Source: Acidobacteriaceae bacterium (lineage in GTDB: Bacteria > Acidobacteriota > Terriglobia > Terriglobales > Acidobacteriaceae). Taken from it: a stretch of DNA of 64,000 nt. The notes beneath the pieces are model-generated. The model was not told where the DNA came from and searched no databases. It saw only the letters and a program-made list of their open reading frames with translations. Made by a program: the position numbers and the translations under genes. Positions 25,893-35,042 of the stretch are shown piece by piece. Where the stretch lies: positions 52,321 to 116,320 of the forward strand of contig JAJPKO010000012.1 in the NCBI GenBank assembly GCA_021323655.1, given 5' to 3'. Positions within the stretch are counted from its first letter, which is position 1; each line of letters begins with the position of its first letter.

Positions 25893-27131
25893 TCATTTCC
25901 CGCCGCTGCCGGCTTGCAGACTCCGAATATACGCCTGCAGCCCCGCTACTCCCTGCTCGTAGCTGTGCTCGTCCACAATTCGCAGACTGGCCTGCCCCAT
26001 ACGCCGGCGCAGTTCCGCATCGCCTGCGAGGGTCTCCAGAATCTCACTCAATGCCGCAATGTCCCCTACGCGATAAACATGGCCATTTACGCCGTTTTCC
26101 ACCAGGTCCTTCTGGCAACCCACCTGGTCTGTCACTACTACCGGACGGGCCGCATTCATCACTTCATTCACGATCAGGCCCCAGGGCTCATTTTCGCTGG
26201 GCAGCACGAAAAAGTCGCAGACCGCAAACAATTCAGGCAATTGACTCTGATTTTGAAAACCAAGGAATTGGACACGTGCCAGCCCGCTTTCCTGCACCAC
26301 CTGCTCCAGCGACTGACGTTCCTCTCCATCCCCAGCAATCAGCAAATAAGGTGGTTCCCGGTCCCGGGTTCTTCCCAGCAGCTCTTTATAGGCCAGGACC
26401 AGGTCCATGCATCGCTTACGCTTCTGCAGTTTGGACGCATACAGAATGACCGGAATACCCTCCACAATCCCAAGACGGGACTTCACTTCCGCCACATTCA
26501 CACGCGCCACACGCTCACGGAAATAGGCATTGTCTACCGAATACGGAAAAGGCTGGTAGATCATCCTGTCGCCAAAATAGCGCCGCCAGTACGCCTGGTT
26601 TGAGTGGCCCGCTACAAAAGTGCAATCCACCAGGCTCCGCACCAGGCCCATATAGATGCGCTTGGCGGCCTCTTTCATCTGGCTGTTCTGGTTGACCAGC
26701 GAACTGGAATCCGCATTCAGAAGTACCTTGGCCCCAAACCACTTTGCCGCAGCCATCACAACAAGTGAGTTCAGCGTCGCATATCCGTGCATCCACACCA
26801 GATCAAACTTCTGCTCTCGCAGCACGCGGATGATTCCGCCATTCAAAGGACGAAAAAAAATCCCGCTGTTCGGTTTTTCTTTGAGCAGCTGCGGTAAAAA
26901 TTCATGCTTGTACCCTCCCAGCAAAGGAACATCCCATTCCACCATGCGCCCAAATCCAGGGTCCCAATAACCTCCAACAGATTTGTCGCTGAAAAAAAAT
27001 GCCGTCACATCCAGGTTCTCTTCCTGTTGCAGACGACGCAGCATCGGCGCCTGATACTGGATCGGATGACTGGCAAAATAAGCCAGTTTCAGCTTTCGGC
27101 CAGGACGGACTGGACTCTCAAGTGCGCTCAT
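25893..27131 (-). CDS. Glycosyltransferase family 4 (GT4)
   Basis: A cytoplasmic, GT-B-fold retaining glycosyltransferase of 412 residues. LKLAYFASHPIQYQAPML is the typical N-terminal acceptor domain beginning. The donor-binding domain has VILYASKLQKRKRCMDLVLA near residue 215, YLLIAGDGEE near 255, and the EX7E motif in PSENEPWGLIVNEVMNA. The sugar donor and acceptor are not predictable; exopolysaccharide or glycolipid assembly is usual for such genes. The frame extends to 27188, but ATG 27131 (MSALESPVRPGRKLKLAYF) gives a family-like N-terminus, although the ribosome site is weak. No other polysaccharide gene is directly adjacent. The beta-propeller gene upstream ends in its own terminator, so this gene is probably expressed separately. 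Confidence 0.82.
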   Translation of the reverse strand: MSALESPVRPGRKLKLAYFASHPIQYQAPMLRRLQQEENLDVTAFFFSDKSVGGYWDPGFGRMVEWDVPLLGGYKHEFLPQLLKEKPNSGIFFRPLNGGIIRVLREQKFDLVWMHGYATLNSLVVMAAAKWFGAKVLLNADSSSLVNQNSQMKEAAKRIYMGLVRSLVDCTFVAGHSNQAYWRRYFGDRMIYQPFPYSVDNAYFRERVARVNVAEVKSRLGIVEGIPVILYASKLQKRKRCMDLVLAYKELLGRTRDREPPYLLIAGDGEERQSLEQVVQESGLARVQFLGFQNQSQLPELFAVCDFFVLPSENEPWGLIVNEVMNAARPVVVTDQVGCQKDLVENGVNGHVYRVGDIAALSEILETLAGDAELRRRMGQASLRIVDEHSYEQGVAGLQAYIRSLQAGSGGK

Positions 27132-27170
27132 AAGCAAGTGCTGTCTCCACGAACCACTTTCAAGATAAAG

Positions 27171-27196
27171 ACAAAAAGCGCCCAACAAGGGCGCTT
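27171..27196 (-). terminator. Rho-independent terminator after the beta-propeller lipoprotein gene
   Basis: An 8-bp stem AAGCGCCC (27176-27183) / GGGCGCTT (27189-27196) with loop AACAA. On the minus strand it is followed by a T-rich run, reading TTTTTGTC from the base of the stem. It lies 24 nt after the stop of the beta-propeller gene, so it should separate it from GT4. Confidence 0.75.
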
Positions 27197-27219
27197 CTGT
27201 CGGAAATTACATCGAAAAT

Positions 27220-28752
27220 TTATCGAGCACCCGATCCCGCAGACCTGCTCTGCGTAATGCTGTTCGCGCTCGTGCCGCTGCTCCCCGCATATTGCGTACT
27301 GGTGTGGATGTCCACCCCATTGCCCTGCAGCAAAATCGAGGAAGAAACAATGTCTGTGTCCGTACGAATCACAGTCACATATGGGCTGTTCTGCGCCACC
27401 GTATAGACCTTGCCAATTGGATAATTGAAGGTCGAAGCAATCGAGCGTGGATTGCCATTCACCGGAATGTTCTTCTCTACCGTAAAGCTCGAGAGGTTGA
27501 TGACGCTGACCGTGCCATTCCCTTCATTGGCCGTGTAAGCCCGGCTGCCGTCCTGCAATACAGTCACCGCTGCCGGATGGCTCCCCGCGGGCAGCTTCAC
27601 CGTCGCCAGCACATGCCCAAAGTTCGCCGTGTCCGTATACCCCTGTACCGCGCCGTTGATGCTCACATCAATAATGCTTACCGAGTCATCGTCGTAATTC
27701 GCCGTCACCAGCAGCGCCGACGGAGCATAAATGTCCGCATGCACAGGTCCGGCGCCCACCGGAATCGTCGCATTCTTCATGTACTGGCTTGCCGATGCCG
27801 TGTCCAGCGTGTTCTTCGCGCTGTCAATCACCGTAATGGTGCCGCTGCCGCGGTTCAGGATGAACGCCCTGCGCCCGTCTGCCGTCATCAGGCCATATAC
27901 CGGGCACACGCCCACCGCAAGCTGGCTCGTCACCGTATTGGTTCCAACATCAATTCCATCGGCCTCGCCGTTCGTGCTTACAGAAGAAGGCGTATCGCAC
28001 TGTCCCCAAGCCACATTCCCGCCACCCGAATTCCCTTGGCTGATGGCATAAATGCGCTGCCCGCTGGTGGTCCCAATCGCATTCACCAGTCCCGAAGCTA
28101 CCGGAATCTCCAGCTTCAGCGACGGCGGGCTTCCCGTCAGCACGCCAATGGCAGGCGCGCCGTTCAGGTCAGAGGTAAACGGCTCCACCACATACTGGCC
28201 GGAGCTGGTCGTCAGAATGTTCGTTGGAACAGTCGCCACGCCGTTGCTCGCAGGCAGCGTCGTGTTCTGCACTTTGTTCGATTGCAGGTTCGTGCTGAGC
28301 GGGACCGTGCTGAGCGTGCTCGTGCATTGCCCCGTCGGCGTCCCGTTGCTGTCCGTTTCTTCCGTCACATTCACGCTGTACGCAGTCGAACCGGAAGGGT
28401 CCAGCGCAAACGTCAGCGGGCCCGCGCCCACATTGGCCTGCGCCATAATGCTCTCGCCGGAAAAATCAATCAGCGTCACAATTCCCGCGCTGTTATATTG
28501 CTTCGCCGTCGCCGGGCACAAAGACTGCGGCGAAGTTACCCCGGAAGTCGTGCCATACGGCACCAGGTTCGGCTGCGAAAAGGCCACCAGAAATGCCTGC
28601 GGCTGTGAAGCCGGGCCAGATGGAGTAACCGGGGTCACAACCGGACGGTACTGGTTTCCGCATCCAGCAGCGGCAAGCAGGGCGAGCAGCGCCCCAGCGG
28701 CAAACCATGGGCGCTCAGGCCCTGTCACACTTCGCACTCTTTGATACCTCAC
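27220..28752 (-). CDS. YVTN/YncE-like beta-propeller lipoprotein
   Basis: A 510-residue exported lipoprotein with a lipobox LAAAGC ending at Cys31. The mature part contains repeated blades typical of YncE/YVTN proteins, for example GPVHADIYAPSALLVTANYD, DDSVSIIDVS, AAVTVLQDGSRAYTANEG and GTVSVINLSS. Such proteins form seven-bladed propellers in the periplasm or on the cell surface and usually act as binding scaffolds; no enzymatic residues are evident. Acidobacterial genomes carry many of these, and the partner is unknown. The start is a GTG at 28752, with a weak GGA about eleven bases upstream. Transcription ends at the hairpin at 27171-27196. It diverges from the DUF92 gene, leaving an 81-nt promoter region. 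Confidence 0.8.
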   Translation of the reverse strand: MRYQRVRSVTGPERPWFAAGALLALLAAAGCGNQYRPVVTPVTPSGPASQPQAFLVAFSQPNLVPYGTTSGVTSPQSLCPATAKQYNSAGIVTLIDFSGESIMAQANVGAGPLTFALDPSGSTAYSVNVTEETDSNGTPTGQCTSTLSTVPLSTNLQSNKVQNTTLPASNGVATVPTNILTTSSGQYVVEPFTSDLNGAPAIGVLTGSPPSLKLEIPVASGLVNAIGTTSGQRIYAISQGNSGGGNVAWGQCDTPSSVSTNGEADGIDVGTNTVTSQLAVGVCPVYGLMTADGRRAFILNRGSGTITVIDSAKNTLDTASASQYMKNATIPVGAGPVHADIYAPSALLVTANYDDDSVSIIDVSINGAVQGYTDTANFGHVLATVKLPAGSHPAAVTVLQDGSRAYTANEGNGTVSVINLSSFTVEKNIPVNGNPRSIASTFNYPIGKVYTVAQNSPYVTVIRTDTDIVSSSILLQGNGVDIHTSTQYAGSSGTSANSITQSRSAGSGAR

Positions 28753-28833
28753 TCAGCAACAAATCCTGTTTTTAGGAAAAAGCAGCAGGTTTCCTGTTAA
28801 GAATTAGATTGTAAATCACTCACCTACATCCAC

Positions 28834-29664
28834 ATGCCCCAGGAACCCCGTCTCCGCCCGCCGCTCTACTGGCAGTCGCAACTGCTCCTCCTGATTGTAG
28901 TGCCTCTCGCCTGCATGTGGATATTCTTTCAGACGATTGACGCGTGGGAACGTCGTGATCCAATCCTCATTCAGGCCGCGGGAATCTGCCTCGTCTTCGG
29001 CCTCATCGTCTGGCTCACCCGCGCCGGCACCACTCCGGCCGTCTTTACCGGGACGCTCATCACTGGGTGCCTCTACCTCCGCACCCCCGGATGGCATACC
29101 GCCCTGTGGCCGCTCATCGCCATGCTCGCACTCACCCTCTCCGCCACCCGTTTCGGAGGCAGCCGCAAGCAAGACCTCGGCCTGGCCGAAAGCCACTCCG
29201 GGCGCTCCGCTTCTCAGGTCGCCGCAAACCTCGGCATCGCTGCCCTCGCCTGCATCCCGGCCCATTCCCTTCTCATCGCCGTTGCCGGAATCTCCGCCGT
29301 CCTCGCCGAAGCCACGGCCGATACCCTCTCTTCCGAACTCGGCCAGGTCCTCGGCGGCCAGCCCCGCCTCCTCACCACCTTCCGCCCTGTCCCTCCCGGA
29401 ACCGACGGCGGCATCACCCTCGCCGGCACAGCCTCCGGCTGTATCGGCGCAGCCATCATCGCCGCCCTCTCTGCCGCAACCTTCCACACCGGACTACCCT
29501 TCGCCACCATCATCTTCTTCTGCGGCGTCCTCGGTCTCTTCGCGGATAGCCTCCTGGGCGCAACCCTTGAAAGACAAGGCATCCTGAATAACGACGCCGT
29601 AAATTTCCTCTCCACCTGCATTTCCGCATCCTCTGCGGAATGGCTGACTCGCCACATCTTCTAA
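28834..29664 (+). CDS. DUF92 family integral membrane protein
   Basis: A 276-residue polytopic membrane protein with about six to seven hydrophobic segments. It matches the DUF92 (TIGR00297/TMEM19) family through AEATADTLSSELGQVLGG near residue 160, PPGTDGGITLAGTASG near 188, FADSLLGATLERQG near 230 and the closing NNDAVNFLST. The family includes the plant phytyl-phosphate kinase VTE6, and archaeal and bacterial members may phosphorylate polyprenyl phosphates; here this is only an inference. It starts at the ATG nearest the upstream gap without a clear ribosome site. It diverges from the beta-propeller gene and precedes the phosphoesterase gene by 100 nt. Confidence 0.78.
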   Translation: MPQEPRLRPPLYWQSQLLLLIVVPLACMWIFFQTIDAWERRDPILIQAAGICLVFGLIVWLTRAGTTPAVFTGTLITGCLYLRTPGWHTALWPLIAMLALTLSATRFGGSRKQDLGLAESHSGRSASQVAANLGIAALACIPAHSLLIAVAGISAVLAEATADTLSSELGQVLGGQPRLLTTFRPVPPGTDGGITLAGTASGCIGAAIIAALSAATFHTGLPFATIIFFCGVLGLFADSLLGATLERQGILNNDAVNFLSTCISASSAEWLTRHIF

Positions 29665-29764
29665 ACACCACCCCGCCCCAACCCAGGTCTAAGAACAACT
29701 ACCCATTGCGACGATCGCCCCACATTTGTTATCCATCATCCAAACAAGGTGGCGGAAGATTCTC

Positions 29765-30709
29765 ATGGACTTCTCCAGGCCCCGACAAGCAGCCCGTTAC
29801 CTTTTTTCGGTTCTCTTCCTGCTCGTCCTCACCTCCTGCGGATTCTCAACCCACCTGCCCTCCGGCGGCAGCACTGGCCCGCAGCACATCCAGAACGTCT
29901 TCATCATCATGATGGAAAACCACAACTGGACGGGCGCCGGCGCCAACAGCATTCAGAACAATCCCAACGCGCCTTACATCAACAACACGCTTATTCCCAT
30001 GGGAGCGCACGCCAGCAACTACAACAATCCGCCGCACATGCACCCCAGCCTGCCCAACTATCTCTGGCTCGAAGCCGGAACAAACTTCGGCATCCTCAAC
30101 GACGGCCCTGCCACAGTCCATAGCCAGAGCACCACACTTCACCTCGTCACTCTGCTCAAAAACGCCGGAATTTCATGGAAGGCCTATGACGAAGGAACCG
30201 ATGGCTCCCAATGCCTCTTCATTCACTGGCATGTTCCCTTCGTCTTCTTCGACGACGTAACCAACAATCTCGACCCGCACTCGCCCTACTGTATCTCTCA
30301 TATCCGGCCTTTCAGCGAGATGTACAACGACCTGGCCACCAACAATACCGCTCGTTACACTTTCATCGTCCCCAACGACTGCCACAGCATGCACAGCCCC
30401 TGCAATGGTGGAAACCAGATCGCCCAGGGCGACGAATGGCTCAGCCAGATCGTCCCCCAAATCCTCGCCTCCACCGCTTACAAAAACGGCGGCGTCCTCT
30501 TCATCATCTGGGACGAAGCCAGGAAAGGCGACGGCCCCGTCCCCTTCATCGTCCTCTCACCCTTCGTCAAGCCCGGATACACAAACAACATCTACTACAA
30601 CCACGGCTCCACTCTCCGCACCGTAGAAGAGATCTTCGGAGTACAACCCATCCTCCGTGACGCCGCCACCGAAACCGATCTCAGCGACCTCTTCAAGCAA
30701 TTCCCCTGA
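29765..30709 (+). CDS. Phosphoesterase family lipoprotein (acid phosphatase/phospholipase C-like)
   Basis: A 314-residue secreted hydrolase of the phosphoesterase family PF04185, which includes phospholipases C and acid phosphatases. The lipobox VLTSC ends at Cys25 counted from the ATG at 29765. Typical motifs are NVFIIMMENHNWTG near residue 45, HPSLPNYLWLEAGTN near 95, TFIVPNDCHSMHSP near 205 and LFIIWDEARKGDGPVPFIVL near 250, which hold the metal- and phosphate-binding residues. The longer frame begins at a TTG (29726), but the ATG at 29765 has GGAAG seven bases upstream. The protein should be anchored in the periplasm or outer membrane. Phosphate scavenging or phospholipid hydrolysis is possible; the substrate is unknown. 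It converges on the methyltransferase gene. Confidence 0.83.
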   Translation: MDFSRPRQAARYLFSVLFLLVLTSCGFSTHLPSGGSTGPQHIQNVFIIMMENHNWTGAGANSIQNNPNAPYINNTLIPMGAHASNYNNPPHMHPSLPNYLWLEAGTNFGILNDGPATVHSQSTTLHLVTLLKNAGISWKAYDEGTDGSQCLFIHWHVPFVFFDDVTNNLDPHSPYCISHIRPFSEMYNDLATNNTARYTFIVPNDCHSMHSPCNGGNQIAQGDEWLSQIVPQILASTAYKNGGVLFIIWDEARKGDGPVPFIVLSPFVKPGYTNNIYYNHGSTLRTVEEIFGVQPILRDAATETDLSDLFKQFP

Positions 30710-30739
30710 TACGCCACCGGACCTGAGAGAGATGCGCCT

Positions 30740-31486
30740 TCACAGTCTTGCTTTGATCAGCATGTTTTGCGAAAGAATCGCTGCACTGGTGCCCGTTTCG
30801 GCCAGCAGCAATGCGCGGTGCGGAAGAGTACCCGCGCCCCAGATCATACGCCGCACCAGGCTCTTCAACCCGTGGACCACAGGCTTGTCTTCATAGCAAG
30901 CAACTTCGCTGAATCCAAGCGCAAGAAAAAGCTGACTGGCAGACTGCGCTGTAAATGCCTGCTCATGGGTCAAATCTCCATACCGGATACGCATGCCATA
31001 GATGCCCTCAGCATTAGGAACATGGGCGATACACAATCCATTGCGCTTCAATATCCGGCGAATATGGTCCACTGTCTCAAACAGTTCTTCGTGATTCAGG
31101 TGCTCCAGAATGTCCATCGCCAAAACAACATCCACACACCCATCGCGCTCGCTGCAAAGAAAATCTTCCAGCCGTCCCTGTTTCGCTTCAGAAATTCCCA
31201 GCCGCTGCGCCAGCTCGATCTGTTCTGCCGACACATCAATGCCCTTGATGTTCCTGTATCCTGCTTTCTCCAGAAAATAGAGAAATGCTCCATGCCCACA
31301 TCCCAGATCAAGGATGTAGGCACTCCGGTCTGCGGGAAGATATTTCGAGATGATGGAATTGATAAATGCCTTCCGGGGATGGAACATCTCCTCAGCAGTG
31401 GGCCTCAACTCAAACGCCGCCTGGTGGCTAGATACATAGGAGTCATAAAGACGGGACTTCCAGAAAACACCGGTTCCGTTTGCCAT
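30740..31486 (-). CDS. Class I SAM-dependent methyltransferase
   Basis: A 248-residue cytoplasmic methyltransferase with a Rossmann-like fold. Motif I is YILDLGCGHGAFLYFLEKAG near residues 57-75, the acidic residue binding the SAM ribose is in IKGIDVSAEQI near 80-90, and motif IV-V is VVLAMDILEHLNHEE near 118-132. The overall pattern is UbiG-like or resembles methyltransferases in polysaccharide and glycolipid clusters (CHVPNAEG-type segment IAHVPNAEGIYGMRIRYGD). The substrate cannot be read from sequence. GGGAG lies 11 bases upstream of the ATG. Its upstream neighbour is the S9 peptidase on the same strand, 59 nt away, with which it could be co-transcribed. Confidence 0.8.
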   Translation of the reverse strand: MANGTGVFWKSRLYDSYVSSHQAAFELRPTAEEMFHPRKAFINSIISKYLPADRSAYILDLGCGHGAFLYFLEKAGYRNIKGIDVSAEQIELAQRLGISEAKQGRLEDFLCSERDGCVDVVLAMDILEHLNHEELFETVDHIRRILKRNGLCIAHVPNAEGIYGMRIRYGDLTHEQAFTAQSASQLFLALGFSEVACYEDKPVVHGLKSLVRRMIWGAGTLPHRALLLAETGTSAAILSQNMLIKARL

Positions 31487-31545
31487 GGACGGATGCTCCC
31501 TTTAAAGTGACGGTGCAATTGTAGCTTTCCACATGGACTTCCCGC

Positions 31546-33630
31546 TTATTGCAACTTTCGTTTAAAGAATTCGGCTCCCCTCGAGTAAGCGGCAATCCAG
31601 TCCCTGTACAACAGAAAATCATGAATTTCATCCGGAAAAACGAGCTCCTCCACATCCACCTTCTGCCTGCGCAGCGCGGCGGCCAGCTGCACCGTCTGCG
31701 AGAACTGCACGTTGCGGTCATCGTCCCCCTGAATCAGCAACACCGGCGAACGCCACGTATTCAGCGACGCCATCGGCGAAGAATTCCACGCCGTCCTCGC
31801 CCCCTCCGGATCAGCCGCCGGATCATACGCCGGAAGCCAGTTTCCCAGCTCCAGGTTCCAGTCGTGGACACCATGAAAATCCACGCCCGCTGCAAATAAA
31901 TCCGACGCGCGTGCCAGCGCCAGCGCCGTCAGATATCCACCATAGCTGCCGCCCCACACGCCGATACGCGCAGGGTCCACATCCGCTCGCCCACGCAGAT
32001 ACAACCCCGCTCCCAGAACATCATTGAACTCGCTCGCTCCCGTCGCGCCATAATTCAGCGCCTCCCGGAACGGCTCGCCATACCCAATCCCGCTCCGGTA
32101 GTTCACCGACAAAACAACATACCCCAGACTCGCCAGATACTGGTTCATCGCATACGCATTGGAGTAATACTGCATATAGTGCCAGCCCAGCAGCATCTGG
32201 CGCCGCGACCCTCCATGAAAGAAAACCACCGCCGGATGCCGCTTGCCCTCACCAGTCTGCGGCAAAAACAGCTGCCCATGAATACGCAGCCCGTCCGCGG
32301 CAGAGAAAATAACCTGTTGAGGCACAACAAAGCTCTTCGCCGGAAAATCAGCCGGCACCGCCTGTGGCGCAAGGTCGCGCAACGTGCCATCTCCTTCCAC
32401 CACCGCAGGACGAATCGGCACACGCGCATCCGATCGCAGCGCAACAATCGTCTGGTTGTCACTCCCCACAGCTGGGTACGTCTCGATTCCCTCTCCATGA
32501 GTCAACTGCGTGACCTCCCCTGAAGCCACATCAATCTTCCAGATATGTCTGCGATCTATATCATTCTGGTTCGACGAATAAACAATGCTCTTCCCGTCCG
32601 GACTGCTGCTCACTGCATCCACTTCAAACTCGCCGGGAGTCAGTAGCTTCGCCTCGCCCCCATTCTCCGGAACCGCATACAAATGCAGCCACCCGTCCCG
32701 CTCCCACGGAAAAAGAATCGTCCGACCCGACCAAAAGAGCTGGTGCTCGCTCTCCGTCGGCTGAAAGACGCTCCCCATGCCTTCTTGCGCGCGCCATATC
32801 TCCCGCCCCTCGCCCGTCTCCACATCGGCCACGCGAATAGACCACGGATACCCGGTACGCTTCGGCCCGAAGATCTCTTCATGCTTGTTGTAAGGAACGC
32901 GAACGAAAGCCACCTGCTTGCTGTCTGGCGACCACACCGGCTCGCCATCATGGTCCGTTCCCGGATCAAGGTAGCGCAGTGTCTTCGTGTCCTGCGCATA
33001 CACGCCAATAAAACTGTGGTCCTCCCTGTGGCTCTCAAAAGCCAGATATTTGCCATCTGGCGACCACAGCAGCGATGACGCCCGCCCTCGCGTGTGCAGC
33101 AGTTGCTCCGGTTTTGCATTCGGGTCTTTCAGCGAAACACCCCATATCTGCCCCTTGAGCACATACGCCACCAGATCGCCCGCAGGAGAAACAGCCGGAG
33201 CGCCGCCCTCCGCCAGTTTGCGCGGACTCCCACCTTCCACAGGGACAACCCATATCTGTTGCTTCACACCTTCCGTCAGCAATGCCGGATTCGGTGCTGG
33301 CTTCTCCGGAAACTCCGAATCACCTCCGCGCACATAGATCACAGCCTTGCCATCCGGCGTCCACAAAAGCCCACTGATCTCCTGCCCATCATCGGCAGAG
33401 TACTGCGTCGCTTGTTTTGCGGAAAACCTGCCGCCCTCTTTCACCGCGATCCATACATTGCGCTTCCCATGTGCATCACTCACCCATGCAAATTCATCCT
33501 GGGCCGGAGCGGCCGTCAGTTGCGAATTGAAGGGTGCACTCATCGCCTTTTCAATCGTGAGGCTCTGTGCCAACCCAAGCGGCGTCAGTATCCACAGAGA
33601 TATGGCCATGCATTTGCGAAATACATCCAC
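31546..33630 (-). CDS. S9 family peptidase (prolyl oligopeptidase/dipeptidyl peptidase type), secreted
   Basis: A serine peptidase of about 694 residues with an N-terminal WD40/TolB-like propeller (repeats such as LLWSPDGKYLAFESH and PVWSPDSKQVAFVR). A C-terminal alpha/beta hydrolase domain follows. The catalytic Ser is in GVWGGSYGGYLTALAL near residue 560, Asp in IQGDDDRNVQ near 637 and His in PDEIHDF near 669. It would trim oligopeptides in the periplasm. The frame opens at 33702 inside a repeat hairpin, but a GTG at 33630 has AGGAG seven bases upstream and gives a normal signal peptide (MDVFRKCMAISLWILTPLG), so it is chosen. An ATG at 33609 is the alternative. The rest of the upstream gap is shared with the divergent SDR gene. 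Confidence 0.87.
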   Translation of the reverse strand: MDVFRKCMAISLWILTPLGLAQSLTIEKAMSAPFNSQLTAAPAQDEFAWVSDAHGKRNVWIAVKEGGRFSAKQATQYSADDGQEISGLLWTPDGKAVIYVRGGDSEFPEKPAPNPALLTEGVKQQIWVVPVEGGSPRKLAEGGAPAVSPAGDLVAYVLKGQIWGVSLKDPNAKPEQLLHTRGRASSLLWSPDGKYLAFESHREDHSFIGVYAQDTKTLRYLDPGTDHDGEPVWSPDSKQVAFVRVPYNKHEEIFGPKRTGYPWSIRVADVETGEGREIWRAQEGMGSVFQPTESEHQLFWSGRTILFPWERDGWLHLYAVPENGGEAKLLTPGEFEVDAVSSSPDGKSIVYSSNQNDIDRRHIWKIDVASGEVTQLTHGEGIETYPAVGSDNQTIVALRSDARVPIRPAVVEGDGTLRDLAPQAVPADFPAKSFVVPQQVIFSAADGLRIHGQLFLPQTGEGKRHPAVVFFHGGSRRQMLLGWHYMQYYSNAYAMNQYLASLGYVVLSVNYRSGIGYGEPFREALNYGATGASEFNDVLGAGLYLRGRADVDPARIGVWGGSYGGYLTALALARASDLFAAGVDFHGVHDWNLELGNWLPAYDPAADPEGARTAWNSSPMASLNTWRSPVLLIQGDDDRNVQFSQTVQLAAALRRQKVDVEELVFPDEIHDFLLYRDWIAAYSRGAEFFKRKLQ

Positions 33631-33698
33631 GGGGTTTCTCCTGAAAACCGCATCATACAGGAAGCAGTTACGTCGCAGTTTGGGTTTGTTTTGAAAGA

Positions 33699-33756
33699 GC
33701 ACGACTCAAGTCGTGCCATAAAAACTATGGCGCCAGCGCGGCTTTGGCCGCTGAGG
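33699..33756. repeat. Two-hairpin intergenic repeat, copy 2
   Basis: Hairpin one is GCACGACT-CA-AGTCGTGC (33699-33716). After 21 nt comes hairpin two with tail, GCGGC-TTTG-GCCGC-TGAGG (33738-33756), identical over 19 nt to the copy at 15771-15789. It lies in the 365-nt gap between the S9 peptidase and the SDR gene. The remainder of that gap (33757-33995) shows only a short palindrome GGCAA-T-TTGCC at 33851-33861 and no convincing promoter. Confidence 0.6.
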
Positions 33757-33995
33757 GATCGCCTTTAGCATTTTCATTATGCTTGTCAACAGTCTGAAGG
33801 ACAGAAATTTGGAACTTAAACTGAGACACTACTCAGCAACCAGCACAGACGGCAATTTGCCAAATCCTGATATCTTAGTCTTAACTTGCGTCTGTGTGGC
33901 TTGAGGATCATTTTCAAAGCCGGCAAGTATCGTTAGGGCATCGCTTCTTCGCCATGCGACGACACTTTTAGTCAAATCGAGAGACTGAACAAATT

Positions 33996-34949
33996 ATGCG
34001 AATTCTGGTTACCGGCGCAGCAGGTTTTCTTGGATCTCACCTCACCGACGCACTCCTTGCGGACGGCCACTCTGTCTTGGGCGTAGACAATCTATGTACC
34101 GGGTCACTCAGAAACCTCGACCACCTCAGGAACGAACCCCGCTTCGAGTTCCGCGAGCACGATATCTGCCTGCCATTCGACTTCGGCAAAGTCGAGTACG
34201 TCTTCAATTTCGCATCACCCGCCAGCCCGCAGGATTACTCCCGCCTCGGCATTGAAACTCTGGCCGTCGGCTCGGATGGTACGCGCAACGCCCTCGATGT
34301 CGCGCACAAATATCAGGCCGGTTTTCTGCATGCCTCTACATCCGAGTGCTATGGGGATCCGGCCGTGCATCCTCAGACAGAAGATTACTGGGGCAATGTC
34401 AATCCCATCGGCCCGCGCTCTGTCTACGATGAAGCCAAACGCTTTTCTGAAGCGCTGGTCATGGCCTATCACCGCTATCGCAAAGTGGATACGCGCCTGG
34501 TCCGCATCTTCAATACTTACGGCCCCCGTCTCCAGGCCAATGATGGCCGTGTCATCTCCAATTTTGTCGTACAGGCACTGCAGGGCCAGGACCTGACCGT
34601 CTATGGCGACGGTTCGCAGACACGTAGTTTCTGCTATGTTTCCGATGAGATTGATGGCATTCTGCGCCTTTCGCGATCAGATCAACATCTGCCCGTCAAC
34701 ATTGGCAACCCAAATGAATGGACCATCCTCGAATGCGCGAAAACCGTCCTTCGCATCACTGGTTCGTCCAGCAAAATCATCTTTAGCCCCCTCCCAGTGG
34801 ATGATCCTATGCAGCGTAAGCCTGATATCACCCGCGCGCGCAAATTTCTTGGGTGGGAACCCAAAATAGATCTCGAAACAGGACTGAAGCTGAGCCTTGA
34901 ATATTTCCGTGAAACCTTGCCACTGCGCGCTGGCCTCGCAGAAAAATAG
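33996..34949 (+). CDS. NAD-dependent SDR, UDP-glucuronate decarboxylase (UDP-xylose synthase)-like
   Basis: An extended short-chain dehydrogenase of 317 residues. [16 protein letters not shown] is the NAD-binding glycine motif, and the catalytic Tyr-Lys pair is in SVYDEAKR near residues 145-149, with the upstream Ser/Thr in [12 protein letters not shown]. The segments [20 protein letters not shown] and [20 protein letters not shown] are characteristic of UDP-glucuronate decarboxylases, which make UDP-xylose from UDP-glucuronate for cell-surface glycans. Related UDP-sugar epimerases are the alternative. The preceding gap holds a short palindrome at 33851-33861 and no clear promoter. A stand-alone receiver-domain gene follows on the same strand. 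Confidence 0.82.
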   Translation: MRILVTGAAGFLGSHLTDALLADGHSVLGVDNLCTGSLRNLDHLRNEPRFEFREHDICLPFDFGKVEYVFNFASPASPQDYSRLGIETLAVGSDGTRNALDVAHKYQAGFLHASTSECYGDPAVHPQTEDYWGNVNPIGPRSVYDEAKRFSEALVMAYHRYRKVDTRLVRIFNTYGPRLQANDGRVISNFVVQALQGQDLTVYGDGSQTRSFCYVSDEIDGILRLSRSDQHLPVNIGNPNEWTILECAKTVLRITGSSSKIIFSPLPVDDPMQRKPDITRARKFLGWEPKIDLETGLKLSLEYFRETLPLRAGLAEK

Positions 34950-35042
34950 GCCATCAATCTGGGTAAGGGCAGGAAAACCCCACCTGTCCTCCCCGCATCT
35001 GAGTAGAAAATGTATTAATCCCTGGGGGCGCACGAACTGACA

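Noticed and set aside
27292..28608. 438-codon plus-strand ORF opposite the beta-propeller lipoprotein
   Set aside because: Arginine- and histidine-rich shadow of a gene with a clear lipobox and propeller blades.
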